A stretch of 64,000 bases of DNA from Firmicutes bacterium ASF500 (GCA_000492175.2 CP097573.1:620001-684000), one strand, 5' to 3'; counted from the first letter of the stretch, positions 17,761-27,686 are shown. Notes: generated by a model not told the origin, from the letters alone. Numbers and translations: made by a program.

Positions 17761-18055
17761 TCCATCAGAAGGACATAAACAGCCAGGGCAGGAGACCGAC
17801 ACCCCGGGGCTCCTGTCCTGGCTTATTTTGATTTTTGAAGCTGCACGGTCACGCAAAAGGGCCTCGCTCTCTTGTGGCACCTGCTGTCCTCCTCCTCCGC
17901 CTCTGTGTCCCAGGGCCATCGCACTGATCGTATCAGCCTCATGTGTCTAAGCGGGATACTCCAGCTCATAGTACAGCAATGCAATTTGCCGCTGGTGTTC
18001 TGGATATGCCTCTGAAAGATTGATGATGCGGTTTTTATAGGGCTTTCGTTATCTT
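17761..18055. other. Non-coding or degenerate stretch downstream of the GT4 gene
   Basis: No intact gene is seen. On the minus strand broken frames read EAYPEHQRQIALLYYELEYP followed by a stop, then a Gly-rich piece. This could be debris of a mobile-element protein, but I cannot name it. Confidence 0.4.
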
Positions 18056-19180
18056 TTAACGGATCGAGGGCTTCCAATCGGCGGCCCTCAGGTACAGCTC
18101 CATAACCTTTGGAAGGACATAGCTCAGGGCGCGATTCTCCACATTCTTTGGCGCGGCGGCGGACAGGCGGTTCCGTAACCCCGCATCATCTATAAGCGGC
18201 TGAATTACAGCGGCGCAGGCCTCCGCATCCCCATAAGGGTACAGCAACCCTGTCTCTCCGTGGCAAATCAGGTCCACATGCCCCTTTACCGCGCTGGCCG
18301 CTGCCGGCAGCCCGCAGTACATCGCCTCCATCACATTGAACGGTAGGCCCTCACTCCTGCTGGAGGAGACAGCGATATCCGCCATCCCATACCACGGCGC
18401 CATCTCCCGGACATATCCCGGGAATATTAGCCGGTCTCTCAATCCAAGACTGTCCGCCAGCGCCCTGCACCGCTCCCATAAAGCGCCCTCCCCGGGCAGA
18501 ACCAGCACGGTCCGCTCCGGCAGCTTGACCATCGCCTGAATCAGGACCGCCTGGCTCTTTCTCTTGGAAAACTCCGCCGGGTAGATCAGCACAACGGCGT
18601 CCTCCGGGATGCCCAGCCCTTTTCGCAGCGCGCCGCCCTCCTCCCGGCCGCGGTCCAGTCGAGAAAAATCCACTCCCACGCCTGGGATCTCCACAATTTC
18701 ACGGCCCAGAGAATATCGCTTCGCCAGCTCACAGTCCCACCGGTTCATCGTCATCAGGAGGTCCGTCTCCACCGCCGTCAGCCGCTCGGCCATCAGCAGG
18801 ACGGCGCGCTTCAGCGCCGGAGTCCGCTCATCAAACAGATAGCCGTGGACCATGTTCACCACCGGGGGCCGGCCGGCCAGCCCCTTCACCGCCAGACGGG
18901 TGAAGAACGCCGCCAGCGAGGTGTGCGTGCTGATCAAGCTGTACCCCTCCGCCCGGATCATATCCCGCAGCGTATGGGCAGCCTTGAAATTGCTCAGCGC
19001 CCACATCCGCTTCTGAAGCGGCAGAGACACCGTTCTGTCCGCGTATGGGACCGGCTCCCCCACTCCCCCGCACGCCACGTGGACCTCCCAGCCCAGCTCC
19101 CGGAAGGCATTCAGATAGGGCAGGTGGAAATTCCTAATATGGGAAAAGGTCGAGGCCGTGAAAAGCACCCTGCGTCTCAA
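18056..19180 (-). CDS. Glycosyltransferase family 4 (EpsD/CapM-like)
   Basis: 374 aa with the GT-B fold layout: an N-terminal half starting VLFTASTFSHIRNFHLPYL, the STHTSLAAFFTRLA helix region, and a C-terminal nucleotide-sugar part with FPGYVREMAPWYGMADIAVS and the E-x7-E type EGLPFNVMEAMYCGLP. Members add a sugar from a nucleotide donor to a lipid-linked glycan in the cytoplasm. The start is a TTG whose bases overlap the TGA of the upstream gene (TTGA), so it is coupled. Last gene of the polysaccharide locus; donor and acceptor unknown. Confidence 0.9.
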   Translation of the reverse strand: MRRRVLFTASTFSHIRNFHLPYLNAFRELGWEVHVACGGVGEPVPYADRTVSLPLQKRMWALSNFKAAHTLRDMIRAEGYSLISTHTSLAAFFTRLAVKGLAGRPPVVNMVHGYLFDERTPALKRAVLLMAERLTAVETDLLMTMNRWDCELAKRYSLGREIVEIPGVGVDFSRLDRGREEGGALRKGLGIPEDAVVLIYPAEFSKRKSQAVLIQAMVKLPERTVLVLPGEGALWERCRALADSLGLRDRLIFPGYVREMAPWYGMADIAVSSSRSEGLPFNVMEAMYCGLPAAASAVKGHVDLICHGETGLLYPYGDAEACAAVIQPLIDDAGLRNRLSAAAPKNVENRALSYVLPKVMELYLRAADWKPSIR

Positions 19181-20589
19181 ACGCCCCGCCCCGCTTTCTC
19201 TCGGCCCAGGTCCTCACTGTTGATAAACTTCCCGCCGAATACGGTGCTCAGCAGGATATGGATGTCAAACCACAGGCTCCAGTGCTCGATGTAGTACACG
19301 TCCAGCTCCACGCGCTCACGGATCGAGGTGTCCCCCCGCAGTCCGTTCACCTGCGCCCAGCCGGTGATCCCCGGTCTCACCTGGTGCTTCACCATGTACA
19401 GCGGAACCTCCTTCCGGAACTGCTCCACATAGTGGGGGATCTCCGGGCGGGGGCCCACCAGGCTCATGTCGCCCTTGAAAACGTTCCACAGCTGGGGCAG
19501 CTCGTCCAGGGAGCATTTGCGCATAAACGCGCCAAAGGCGGTCTTGCGCTCGTCACGGTCCGTGCTCCACGCGGTGTCCTGCCGGTCGTTCACCCGCATG
19601 GAGCGGAACTTATACATATAAAACGGCCGCTTCTCCTTCCCAATCCGCTCCTGCCGGAACAGCACCGGCCCCGGCGACGACAGCTTCACCCCCACCGCGC
19701 AGGCCAGCATGACCGGAGCGGCCAGGACCAGCAGAACACCGGAGCCCACCAGGTCCATCGTCCGCTTGCAGAACGCGTTGGCCCAGTTATCCAGGGGTAT
19801 GTGACGTATGTTCAGCATGGGAATGCCGTTTAAATCGTCAAACTGAGGGTTGGAGGGCATGTAGTTGGCATAGAATGGGATAATAGACAGCCGCACACCC
19901 GCCTCCTCACAGGCCTCGATAATCTCCGGCGTCTGGGGAAAGTCCTGCGGCTCCATCGCCGCCACCACCTCGTCCGGGCGCAGCGCCTCCAGCACCTGCG
20001 CCAGCTCCCCGTAGCCGCCCAGGCGGGCCAGGCCGTCCAGCCCGCTTCTCCAGCCGTCGTCCATAAAGCCAACCGGGACATAGCCCAGCTCACGGTGCTC
20101 CCGGATCTCACGCAGATACCGCGCGGCCGCGCGGCCGCTGCCCAGCAGCAGCACATGCTTCTGGTTGTAGCCCGCCTGCCGGTATCTCTGCAAAACCTTC
20201 CGGAGGAAATACCGCTTCGCGCTCAGCCCTCCATTGCTGAGCAGGAACATAATCGCCAATACCCACCGGGAGTAGTGCACCTCGTGGCTCAGGAACAGCA
20301 GGCCCAGCAGCACCGACATATCCAGGGTATTCGCCCCCCACAGGCGCAGCAGCTCATACCGCAGCCGCTTCCGCCGGAAGCTCTGATACAGCCCGAAGGC
20401 GGCGTAGGTAAACAGCTGCGCCCCGGTATAGACCGCCGCCAGCGTGATGTACGCCCTCAGCGGCACTGTGACAATACCGTGAAAGACGGAAAACCGTATC
20501 CAGAAGGCAACCGGAAAGGACAGGAACAAAATAGCCCCGTCGCTGAGCACATGAAGGGTATTCAACAGCTTTTGATTCTCTCTGATCAT
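19177..20589 (-). CDS. Polyprenyl glycosylphosphotransferase (priming enzyme)
   Basis: 470 aa, the size of WbaP/CpsE-type enzymes. There are four N-terminal membrane spans, a central CoA-binding-like Rossmann domain (HVLLLGSGRAAARYLREI), a fifth membrane helix (LVGSGVLLVLAAPVMLACA) and the catalytic cytosolic domain with MYKFRSMRVNDRQD, LDELPQLWNVFKGDMSLVGP and RPEIPHYVEQF. It transfers a sugar-1-phosphate to undecaprenyl phosphate, the first step of capsule or exopolysaccharide synthesis. Its ATG overlaps the stop of the upstream polymerase gene (ATGA). Confidence 0.94.
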   Translation of the reverse strand: MIRENQKLLNTLHVLSDGAILFLSFPVAFWIRFSVFHGIVTVPLRAYITLAAVYTGAQLFTYAAFGLYQSFRRKRLRYELLRLWGANTLDMSVLLGLLFLSHEVHYSRWVLAIMFLLSNGGLSAKRYFLRKVLQRYRQAGYNQKHVLLLGSGRAAARYLREIREHRELGYVPVGFMDDGWRSGLDGLARLGGYGELAQVLEALRPDEVVAAMEPQDFPQTPEIIEACEEAGVRLSIIPFYANYMPSNPQFDDLNGIPMLNIRHIPLDNWANAFCKRTMDLVGSGVLLVLAAPVMLACAVGVKLSSPGPVLFRQERIGKEKRPFYMYKFRSMRVNDRQDTAWSTDRDERKTAFGAFMRKCSLDELPQLWNVFKGDMSLVGPRPEIPHYVEQFRKEVPLYMVKHQVRPGITGWAQVNGLRGDTSIRERVELDVYYIEHWSLWFDIHILLSTVFGGKFINSEDLGREKAGRGV

Positions 20590-22961
20590 CCTCGATTATT
20601 CCTTATTCTCTCGATCAATTCGTAAGCCTGTTCTTCCAGCACGATCTCACCCATGTTTTCCAGGTTCCACCGCTCCAGCAGCTCCGCCACACAGAGCACG
20701 CCCGCCCGGTAGACATCCGTGTCCTCCTCATACCGCTCCAGCACCTCGAACGCCTGACGCCAGCCCTCCGGGTCGGAGGAGACATAGGCCACGTACTTTT
20801 CCACCATAGCCAGCCCGTCCTCCGTCCGGCCGTTTTGGAAATAGTACTCCGCCAGGTAGATGGGGATCGTATTGGAGTCCTGACTGGACAGACGCAGGGC
20901 AAAGGCGTCCGCCTGCGCCCGGATGTCCCCGGTCAGCTCGCTGCCCCCGCCCTTCTCCATCTCCGACACACTGACCACGTAGGACAGCGCGTAGTCGGCC
21001 CACTCGAACCGGTCCAGCGCGGCGGCCTCCGCCAGGGAATTGAGCGACTTCCCCTCCGCCGCCAGCTTCTGCGCCCGCATATTGCAGCCCAGCAGCACGG
21101 CGTAGACCCCGATCAGGGCGGAGACAGCCAGCAGGGAGACGGTTTTCAGCTTCCGCGTCAGCCGTACCCCAGCCAGAGACCCGCCGCAGCACAGGCAGAT
21201 CAGCCCGAACACACCGAAGGCGATGGGCAGATAGGCATAGGCGGAGAACACCACCTCGGTGGCGGCGTGGGCGGCCATGAACACCAGCGACGCGCCCAGC
21301 GCGGGCGTCAGGGGGTGGGCCTCCCGGCCCCGCCTGCGCTCCAGAAGGACAGCGGCGGCGCTTCCCACAAAAAGGGCCAGGAACAGCGCCAGGCCCACAA
21401 GGCCGGTCTCCGCCAGCGTCTGGATATAGTGGTTGTGGGCGTATTTTGTCTCATAGTAGAAGGACTGCACGCTCTTTACGCCGTTCTCAAAGGCCCCCAG
21501 GCCCAGGCCCACCACCGGACTGCGGCGGAAGATCTTCATGCCGTCCGAGAAAAATACCAGCCGCTGGATGGCGTTCTCGTTGGCAAACAGGCCCTGGAGC
21601 CGGTTTGCCATAAATCCGGGCAGGAGCTTATAGCCCAGCGGCACCTCACCCGAACCGGCCTGGCCTGAGTAGGCCACAGTCTCTAAACGCGCCCCGTCCG
21701 GAGCGCTGAAATTGAAGTAGACCACCAGGCTGCCGTCCGGGACGGTAAACGCCGCGCCCTCCGCCTGGCCGTCATAGAGCACAGTGCTGGTGTGCATCAT
21801 GGTCTGCTGTTGGTTCTGGCTCTCAATATTGACAAATACAGCGCCCTCCCCCCGGACCTCCAGCGTGTACGCGCCGGGCTCCGGGTAGGCCGCGCGGCGC
21901 AGCGCGCCGCCAGCGTCCAGGGCCTCGGGACCCGTCCAGTTGAAGGCCAACAGAACAAAAGCCGCCAGAGCCGCCAGCAGCCCGCCGGTCAGAAGGATGG
22001 GACCTTTGGCGGAGCCATCCAGCCGCGCCGCCAGCCGGCCCCCAAGGGTTCCGTCCACCGCGCACAGCGCCGCAGCCCCCAGGACTGTGCACAGCAGCGG
22101 CACAGGCTGTACGCCATCCCATCGCTGGAACGAGGTGACAGATACAGCCGCCGCGGAGACGGCCGTCAATACCAGCGTCTCCACCATCAGCACCAGCAGG
22201 CGCACGCGGTGGCTCTGACGCTGTTCCAGCGCTAAGTACACCAAAAACGCCAGCGCGATGGCTCCGCTGGCGCCCATGCTGAAGGCCAGCAAAAATGACA
22301 GAGCGTTGACGTACAGGCAGACAAGATGGACCCGCCGCTCCCCCACGGTACTGGACGGCCGGGCCAGACCCAGCGACAGCAGCACACCCAGGCCCGCCAC
22401 TCCCGCGAACACATTGGGGTTGACAAACAACGAGGTCATCCGCACGCCGGCCTCCACTCCATCCAGCGCGGCGTAGTCCGGCGTAAACTGGCCCAGCACC
22501 CACAGTACAGACCCGCTCAGCCACCGGGTGGACAGCAGATCAATGCTGACCACCCCGGCCAGCGCCGCAAAGCCCTCCAGAATAGAGGCGATCCAGCGCC
22601 ACGGCTCCCTCTCCGGCGCGGCCGCCAGAAGCAGCAGCGTCAGGCAGAACGCGGACAGCACCTTTAAAAATTCATAGAGGGCAAATTTCCCCGATACCGC
22701 ATAGAACGTCGATATGCCGTCCAGCAGCACCACCGCCGCCAGCAGCAGCAGCGGTACGCCGATACGGTCCCGCAGCCGGGAGAAAAACAGGAATACCAGG
22801 GCCAGGCTCAGCACAGACAGCGCCATCCCCGCCATTTTTCCCGTCGTCGCAGAGGTAAGGCAGACGGCCAGGAAATACAACCCCTGGCATAGCAGGACCG
22901 GCCCCGCGATCGGGCTTTTTATTTGGTTCTTCTTCGGGGCTGGCCCCTTCTTTTCTGACAT
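20586..22961 (-). CDS. O-antigen ligase/polymerase-like membrane protein (Wzy_C)
   Basis: 791 aa from the ATG at 22961; a GTG two codons upstream is possible. About 12 or more membrane spans. The conserved periplasmic-loop motif is visible as YAHNHYIQTLAETGL in the central part, which marks the O-antigen ligase/Wzy_C superfamily. Unusually for the family, a large soluble insert (around residues 330-460) and a C-terminal soluble segment of about 150 residues with TPR-like helices are present. It likely polymerises or transfers the glycan begun by the adjacent priming enzyme. Partner genes follow with overlapping stops and starts. Confidence 0.87.
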   Translation of the reverse strand: MSEKKGPAPKKNQIKSPIAGPVLLCQGLYFLAVCLTSATTGKMAGMALSVLSLALVFLFFSRLRDRIGVPLLLLAAVVLLDGISTFYAVSGKFALYEFLKVLSAFCLTLLLLAAAPEREPWRWIASILEGFAALAGVVSIDLLSTRWLSGSVLWVLGQFTPDYAALDGVEAGVRMTSLFVNPNVFAGVAGLGVLLSLGLARPSSTVGERRVHLVCLYVNALSFLLAFSMGASGAIALAFLVYLALEQRQSHRVRLLVLMVETLVLTAVSAAAVSVTSFQRWDGVQPVPLLCTVLGAAALCAVDGTLGGRLAARLDGSAKGPILLTGGLLAALAAFVLLAFNWTGPEALDAGGALRRAAYPEPGAYTLEVRGEGAVFVNIESQNQQQTMMHTSTVLYDGQAEGAAFTVPDGSLVVYFNFSAPDGARLETVAYSGQAGSGEVPLGYKLLPGFMANRLQGLFANENAIQRLVFFSDGMKIFRRSPVVGLGLGAFENGVKSVQSFYYETKYAHNHYIQTLAETGLVGLALFLALFVGSAAAVLLERRRGREAHPLTPALGASLVFMAAHAATEVVFSAYAYLPIAFGVFGLICLCCGGSLAGVRLTRKLKTVSLLAVSALIGVYAVLLGCNMRAQKLAAEGKSLNSLAEAAALDRFEWADYALSYVVSVSEMEKGGGSELTGDIRAQADAFALRLSSQDSNTIPIYLAEYYFQNGRTEDGLAMVEKYVAYVSSDPEGWRQAFEVLERYEEDTDVYRAGVLCVAELLERWNLENMGEIVLEEQAYELIERIRNNRG

Positions 22962-22984
22962 ATCCACTCACCTCTACAGTCTTT

Positions 22985-23065
22985 TCGCCCTTCTCCCGAG
23001 CCTCCTCCAAGCGGCGGAGGCCCCGGAGAAGGGCGGGGCTTCAAGCCCCGTCCCTCTACTAGGGA
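22985..23065. repeat. Hairpins in the gap after the S-layer gene
   Basis: CCTTCTCC...GGAGAAGG and GGGGCTTCAAGCCCC inverted repeats lie just downstream of the SLH gene stop on the minus strand. There is no clear T-run, so I do not call a terminator. Confidence 0.5.
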
Positions 23066-23072
23066 AAATCGC

Positions 23073-24683
23073 TTATTTCGCCATGTCGCGGTACAGGAAG
23101 GTCACGATCTCCGCGCGGGTGCAGGTCTTGTCGGGGGAGAAGGTGGTCTCAGAGGTTCCGGCGGTGATCTCGGACTTCACTGCCCAAGCCACGGCGTTGG
23201 TGTAATAGGCGTCGGCGGGCACGTCGGTGAAGGAGCCCACGCCGGAAGCGGCGGGACTGCCCTCAGACCGGTGCAGGAACGCCATAGCCTCGGCGCGGGT
23301 GCAGGTCTTGTCGGGGGAGAAGGTGGTCTCAGAGGTACCGGCAGTGATGCCCTCCTCCACCGCCCACATCACGGCCTTATAGTAGTAAGCTCCGCTGTCC
23401 ACGTCAGTGAAGGGGTTGCTGGCGGACTTGGGCTCGGGAGAGCCGGCGGCACGCCACAGGAAGCTCACGATCTCAGCACGGGTGCAGGTCTTGTCAGGCG
23501 CGAACATGGTCGCGGTGATACCGGCCGTGATCTTGTTCTTGGCCGCCCACGCCACCGCGTCGTAGTAGTACTGGCCAAAGAGAACGTCCTCGAAGCTGAC
23601 GCCCAGCATGGACTTCGTACCAATGACATACTTGCTCAGGTGGGTGGTGGTGAAGGTCACCTTGCCCCCGCTGTAGCTGGTCTCATGGGCCTCGAGCGCG
23701 CCGCCGTCGGTCAGGTAGAACACCTGAACCTCTCCGGAGCTCACGCCCTCGGGCAGAGCGTACTTCACGGAGATGGACAGCACGCCGCCGCCGAAGTCGG
23801 TGATCTGCTTGCCGCCGCTGGTCACAGAGACGTCGATCACTGTGGCGCCCTCCGCCGCTTCCTTCTGCGCGTTGTTCAGGCCGGTCGCCGGCTTCACGGA
23901 CACAGTGACAGTGCTGCCAGCGGCCTGCTCCGCCAGAGCGGCGGTGGACTCGCTGTCCAGAACCACGTCCGCAACATCAGAGGTGATGCTCAGCGTCGCA
24001 CCCTCAGCCTCGCTCAGGGTCTTCAGGGACTTGGCGGGCAGGTCAACCTTCACTGCGGTGGTCTTATCGCCGGTCTCCACCTTCACCACAATGGCAGGAG
24101 TGGTCCCGGCCTTAGCCGCGGCTTCCACCGCACTGTCTACCGCCTTGTCCATGTCCTTTCTGGACACGGTCGCGCTGGTGGTTGTTCCAGAGGTCTTGGT
24201 CTCCACCTTCACCTCTACCGTGGTCGTTCCGCCGCTGGTCGCGGGCTCCCCCACAGTCACCTTGTCCGCGCTGGAGGACGACCCGCCGCTGCTGCCGCCG
24301 CTGCTGCTCGTCTTGGTGAATACGGGGTGGACTGTAGCCACTTGACCGCCCAAAATTGTCGTGTCATTCTCGGTAATATAGACAACATTGGTGTCATCGT
24401 TTACCGTATAAGTGTAGTAAGAACCGGTTTTGCTGGTCTCGTCACCCCAGACGACCTCATAGCCGCTGTCGGGCACCAGCCGAATCGTTGTGTCGCCGTC
24501 TGTGCTGTAAGTTCCGTCAATCTTCACAAGACTGGAATCGCTCTTGACCACATAGACACTGCCGTTGGTTGCAGAGTTCACGGTGATGGAGCCAGCAGTT
24601 CCCGTAGCAGCCACCGCCATTGTGGGGACCATGCCGACAACCATGCACAGAACCAGCAGTTTTGCTAAGATTTTTTTCTTCAT
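23073..24683 (-). CDS. Secreted S-layer homology (SLH) domain protein
   Basis: 536 aa. The signal peptide (KKKILAKLLVLCMVVGMVP, then AVAAT) is clear. The next ~330 residues are Ser/Thr/Val/Gly-rich and probably beta-rich; a Ser/Gly linker follows residue 125 or so. Three SLH repeats close the protein at about 363-405, 425-468 and 485-530, each with FxDV near the start, an AV-WA helix, and ITAG plus FSPDKTCTRAE (first copy MFAPDKTCTRAE). SLH domains bind pyruvylated or other secondary wall polysaccharide, so the product may be anchored to the polymer made by this locus. No enzyme domain seen. Confidence 0.92.
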   Translation of the reverse strand: MKKKILAKLLVLCMVVGMVPTMAVAATGTAGSITVNSATNGSVYVVKSDSSLVKIDGTYSTDGDTTIRLVPDSGYEVVWGDETSKTGSYYTYTVNDDTNVVYITENDTTILGGQVATVHPVFTKTSSSGGSSGGSSSSADKVTVGEPATSGGTTTVEVKVETKTSGTTTSATVSRKDMDKAVDSAVEAAAKAGTTPAIVVKVETGDKTTAVKVDLPAKSLKTLSEAEGATLSITSDVADVVLDSESTAALAEQAAGSTVTVSVKPATGLNNAQKEAAEGATVIDVSVTSGGKQITDFGGGVLSISVKYALPEGVSSGEVQVFYLTDGGALEAHETSYSGGKVTFTTTHLSKYVIGTKSMLGVSFEDVLFGQYYYDAVAWAAKNKITAGITATMFAPDKTCTRAEIVSFLWRAAGSPEPKSASNPFTDVDSGAYYYKAVMWAVEEGITAGTSETTFSPDKTCTRAEAMAFLHRSEGSPAASGVGSFTDVPADAYYTNAVAWAVKSEITAGTSETTFSPDKTCTRAEIVTFLYRDMAK

Positions 24684-25257
24684 ATTTACTTGTTTCTCCT
24701 TTCATGGGACGATTTTCGGACACCACTGTGTCCGCTAACGGACCCCTCACAATGTGGGGTCCCTCGCGCGGGCCTTTCCCGTCCGGCCCCAGTATGGAAA
24801 AATACTGCTCGGGCGAGCGGCCGCCGCCGTCCGAACCCTCAATTCCTTACCCATTTGACTTCACCTCCTTTCAATGGCCCATCTTTAAACAGGACCTAAT
24901 GCGCCTGAGAACCGCCAGCGGCTGTCTGGTTTTGGAATCAGAGGCCCAGCCCACCAACCCGACTTGACTGGTGTCCTCCTATACCGCAATCGAATCCGCT
25001 CTCTCTACGTGTTCACCGTTGCAGCTGTCCAGGCACATTCCCTTTGCCCCAATCCAGTATTCAGCCGTTTGCGCCGGTTCCTCGGGAAGGGCGAGCAGTT
25101 TATGTACTCCGGGGATTTTACCCCTTTGAATTCCTCGACAACCCAAAGGTGCTCTATACCCGCGTCAGCTTCCAGGAGACCTCGCACCAAAGAAAACTGA
25201 CTCTGGGGCTATCTGTGTGGAATGTGATATTGGGGTGTTTCTAACTATCTGTCTGTG
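24684..25257. other. 574-bp gap upstream of the SLH gene
   Basis: Holds a possible 35-codon minus-strand leader frame (24747-24854) and two hairpins nearer the SLH gene: GGACCCC/GGGGTCC at about 24741-24764 and CGGACACAGTGGTGTCCG type at about 24718-24734. Upstream of 24900 I see nothing I can support; no known riboswitch core was recognised. Confidence 0.5.
24747..24854 (-). CDS. Possible 35-aa leader peptide upstream of the SLH gene
   Basis: ATG at 24854 is preceded by GAAAGGAGGTGA at good spacing and opens 35 codons (MGKELRVRTAAAARPS...). The stop falls inside a GC-rich hairpin (GGACCCCACATTGTG type), followed by a second hairpin before the SLH start. The arrangement resembles an attenuation leader, though there is no T-run and no run of one amino acid. 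The product is basic and otherwise featureless. It could be chance. Confidence 0.35.
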   Translation of the reverse strand: MGKELRVRTAAAARPSSIFPYWGRTGKARARDPTL

Positions 25258-26490
25258 TCAATCACATTTATAGATGTCTCTTGTATAAACTTTTTCTTTC
25301 ACCTGTAAAAGAATATCGTCGCAACGATTTGCCAAAATAACGTCGCTTACAGCTGCAAATTCACCCCAATCCTTGATCACCCGGCTGCCAAAAAAGGTGC
25401 CTTCTGTCAATGACGGCTCATAGATAATTACTTCAACGCCCTTTGCCCTTAACCGCTTCATGACCCCTTGAATGCTGGATTGACGGAAATTATCCGATCC
25501 CGCCTTCATGGTAAGCCGGTAGACCCCAATAACACAGGGATTGCCGGGAATTCCATTTCGCCCGCGCCCATCTGCACTGTAATAGCCCGCCTTTTCCAAT
25601 ACTCGTTCTGCAACAAAGTCTTTACGCGTCTTGTTTGCATCTACAATCGCCTTAATAATGTTGTTGGGTACCTGCTCAAAGTTCGCCCGGAGTTGCTTGG
25701 TATCTTTGGGCAAACAATAACCGCCGTAGCCAAAGGAGGGATTGTTATAATGCGAGCCAATCCGAGGATCATATCCAATGCCTTCGATAATCTGGCGTGT
25801 ATTGAGTCCGCGAACTTCTGCATAGGTATCCAGCTCGTTAAAAAAGGCTATGCGCAGGGCCAGATATGAATTTGCAAAAAGCTTAACCGCTTCCGCCTCG
25901 GCAGGATTGATGCAAAGAACAGGTACTTCCTTTTTAATGGCGCCCTCTGTTAAAAGCTGCGCAAATTCCATGGCCTTCTGTGTCAGCTGCGCCTCACCTT
26001 TCGGCACTCCTATGACGACTCTGGAGGGGTGGAGCTCGTCATATAAAGCCTTTCCCTCCCGCAAAAACTCCGGAACAAAAATCAGATTCCGGCAGGCATA
26101 CTTATCTCGCGCCGACTGTGTAAAGCCCACTGGCACTGTGGAGCGTATAACAATAACTGCCGCTGGATTTACTTCCGCCGCACGCTGAATAACCGCTTCT
26201 ACGGTAGAGGTATTAAAGTAGTTTTTCACTGGGTCATAATCAGTGGGGGTTGAGATAAGAATGTAATCAGCGTCCTGATAGGCCTTATCCGCATCCAGCG
26301 TCGCTTTGAGGTTCAGCTGCTTTGTCTGTAAATATTTTTGAATTTCTGTATCTTTCAAGGGAGATATTCGTGCATTGACCAGCTCTACCCGCTGCTCAGA
26401 CAAATCTGCTGCGGTCACATTGTTATGCTGTGCCAATAATACCGCATTGGCAAGGCCCACGTAGCCAATACCAATCACTGCAATATTCAA
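25258..26490 (-). CDS. UDP-glucose 6-dehydrogenase family (nucleotide-sugar dehydrogenase)
   Basis: 410 aa, start TTG with GGAGG at 7 nt. The NAD-binding motif GIGYVG is at residues 7-12. The central domain carries [19 protein letters not shown], and the catalytic Cys259 lies in [11 protein letters not shown]. The C-terminal domain carries [17 protein letters not shown]. The family oxidises UDP-glucose (or UDP-N-acetyl sugars) to the uronic acid in two NAD-dependent steps. It provides an acidic sugar for the surface polymer. Closest in look to short UGDs found in capsule loci (CapL/Ugd-like). Exact substrate not determined from sequence. Confidence 0.92.
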   Translation of the reverse strand: MNIAVIGIGYVGLANAVLLAQHNNVTAADLSEQRVELVNARISPLKDTEIQKYLQTKQLNLKATLDADKAYQDADYILISTPTDYDPVKNYFNTSTVEAVIQRAAEVNPAAVIVIRSTVPVGFTQSARDKYACRNLIFVPEFLREGKALYDELHPSRVVIGVPKGEAQLTQKAMEFAQLLTEGAIKKEVPVLCINPAEAEAVKLFANSYLALRIAFFNELDTYAEVRGLNTRQIIEGIGYDPRIGSHYNNPSFGYGGYCLPKDTKQLRANFEQVPNNIIKAIVDANKTRKDFVAERVLEKAGYYSADGRGRNGIPGNPCVIGVYRLTMKAGSDNFRQSSIQGVMKRLRAKGVEVIIYEPSLTEGTFFGSRVIKDWGEFAAVSDVILANRCDDILLQVKEKVYTRDIYKCD

Positions 26491-26525
26491 CTATGGTCCT
26501 CCTTTGTAAAACGCTGCTGACTGGA

Positions 26526-27244
26526 CTATTTTTTTAGTATGATAATCTCAGAAAGCCCCCAATGAGGTGGAAAGTGGCGCTCTATCGGGCACAAAATCTT
26601 GCTTGCAAAATTATAGATACGCGAATTTGATTTGGTCAAATCAGTCGAAAAGCTCCCACCTTTATCCTTTGAAAAATGCCCCTTCAAGTAATAAGGAATA
26701 ATGCCCATGAGATTGAAATATTTATTTTCTACAACCTCTAAACCGCACGCAGCAGCAAGCCTTTTCAGTGCGCCTCTGTCATATCTTCGATAATGCGACA
26801 CGTTTTTATCCAGGTGACAATATAGTTTTGAAAATGCAGGAACTAATATAATAATGTACCCCCCCCCGCAGAAATTACATCACCCATTTTTAATATTGCC
26901 AACTCATCATTTTCTAAATGTTCTAACGTGTTAATGCAAACCACCGTGTCAAACTTGTATTTTTTTAACTCTTCCGTATCCTCCGACATAATATCCAGGA
27001 GAATTCCTTTAAAATTTCCCTTCTCCCGAAAACGCTTGTTCAGAAGGTCGATCTGATTTTGGAAGATGTCAACCCCTACAACCAACTCCCTTCCGTCAAT
27101 ATAGTATGCGGTCATGGTACCAATTCCGCAGCCTATATCCACGACTCGTTTCCCAATATATTGTTCGTATAAGCTGAACATCCACTGTGAATAAGCAGAT
27201 ATTTCGTCCCATTTAGACAAATTTTCTGACAAATTATTCTGCAT
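26526..27244 (-). CDS. Class I SAM-dependent methyltransferase, out of frame at a poly-G tract
   Basis: The first part (from ATG 27244) carries VVDIGCGIGTMTAYY, the SAM-binding motif I, and CINTLEHLENDELAI. At a run of nine G (minus strand) the frame stops after GGGTLLY. If one base were added, the frame would read GGGYIIILVPAFSKLYCHLD and continue into NVSHYRRYDRGALKRLA, the usual middle and end of this family, to a stop at 26526. With 10 G (or 7) the gene would code for about 239 aa. So it is out of frame in this sequence but otherwise undamaged, as expected of a phase-variable gene. Its start overlaps the GtrA gene end. Confidence 0.85.
26859..26867 (-). repeat. Poly-G tract 1 (9 G on coding strand)
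   Basis: Nine consecutive C on the plus strand. The local coding-strand context GCG(8 more G)TACATT is the same as tract 3. In-frame count for full-length protein is 7 or 10, so this state is off. Confidence 0.9.
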
Positions 27245-27662
27245 CTATAGACTCTCCTTGTTTAAATACAACTATTTTGCTCAAGGCATAGTTCAATATA
27301 ATAACAATCAGTGAAATAAAACATTTTGCATAGGTTGCAGGAATAAGACAGACCTCCACTAAAAAAATTACGCCAAAAAAATCTACAACTCCTGTTGCGC
27401 CTCTGGCCATAAAGAAACGCAAAAACTCCTGACATAGCTCCGCAAAGCTACCGCATTTGCTATGAAATACAAAGCTTTTGTTCAAAATATACGCTACAAT
27501 TTTCGTCAAAATAATTGCAATTAAATTACTAACGCGATACTCTATTATCCATAGCTGAAGCAGTTGAAATAAGCAAATATTAATTATTGTAGTCGCAGCG
27601 CCAACCACAATATATAGGATAAGTTCTTTCCTTTTTTCTGTACAAAAAATTTTTTTTAACAC
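27234..27662 (-). CDS. GtrA-like flippase family membrane protein
   Basis: 142 aa with four hydrophobic segments. It starts with a short basic tail and YIVVGAATTIINICLFQLL, the GtrA family hallmark, then IILTKIVAYILNKSFVFHSK and a C-terminal NYALSKIVVFK. GtrA/GtcA proteins help flip polyprenyl-phosphate sugars for glycosylation outside the membrane. Here it lies with a GtrB-like GT2 and a YfhO protein. GTG start; its end overlaps the next methyltransferase gene. Confidence 0.9.
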   Translation of the reverse strand: MLKKIFCTEKRKELILYIVVGAATTIINICLFQLLQLWIIEYRVSNLIAIILTKIVAYILNKSFVFHSKCGSFAELCQEFLRFFMARGATGVVDFFGVIFLVEVCLIPATYAKCFISLIVIILNYALSKIVVFKQGESIDAE

Positions 27663-27686
27663 ATAATAGTCTCCATTTCACCTGTT

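Noticed and set aside
24517..24750. 77-codon minus-strand frame overlapping the SLH start
   Set aside because: Overlaps the signal peptide coding region in another frame and has no ribosome site.
25005..25190. 61-codon minus-strand frame in the gap upstream of the S-layer gene
   Set aside because: No ribosome site and no recognised motif; its composition does not stand out from chance.
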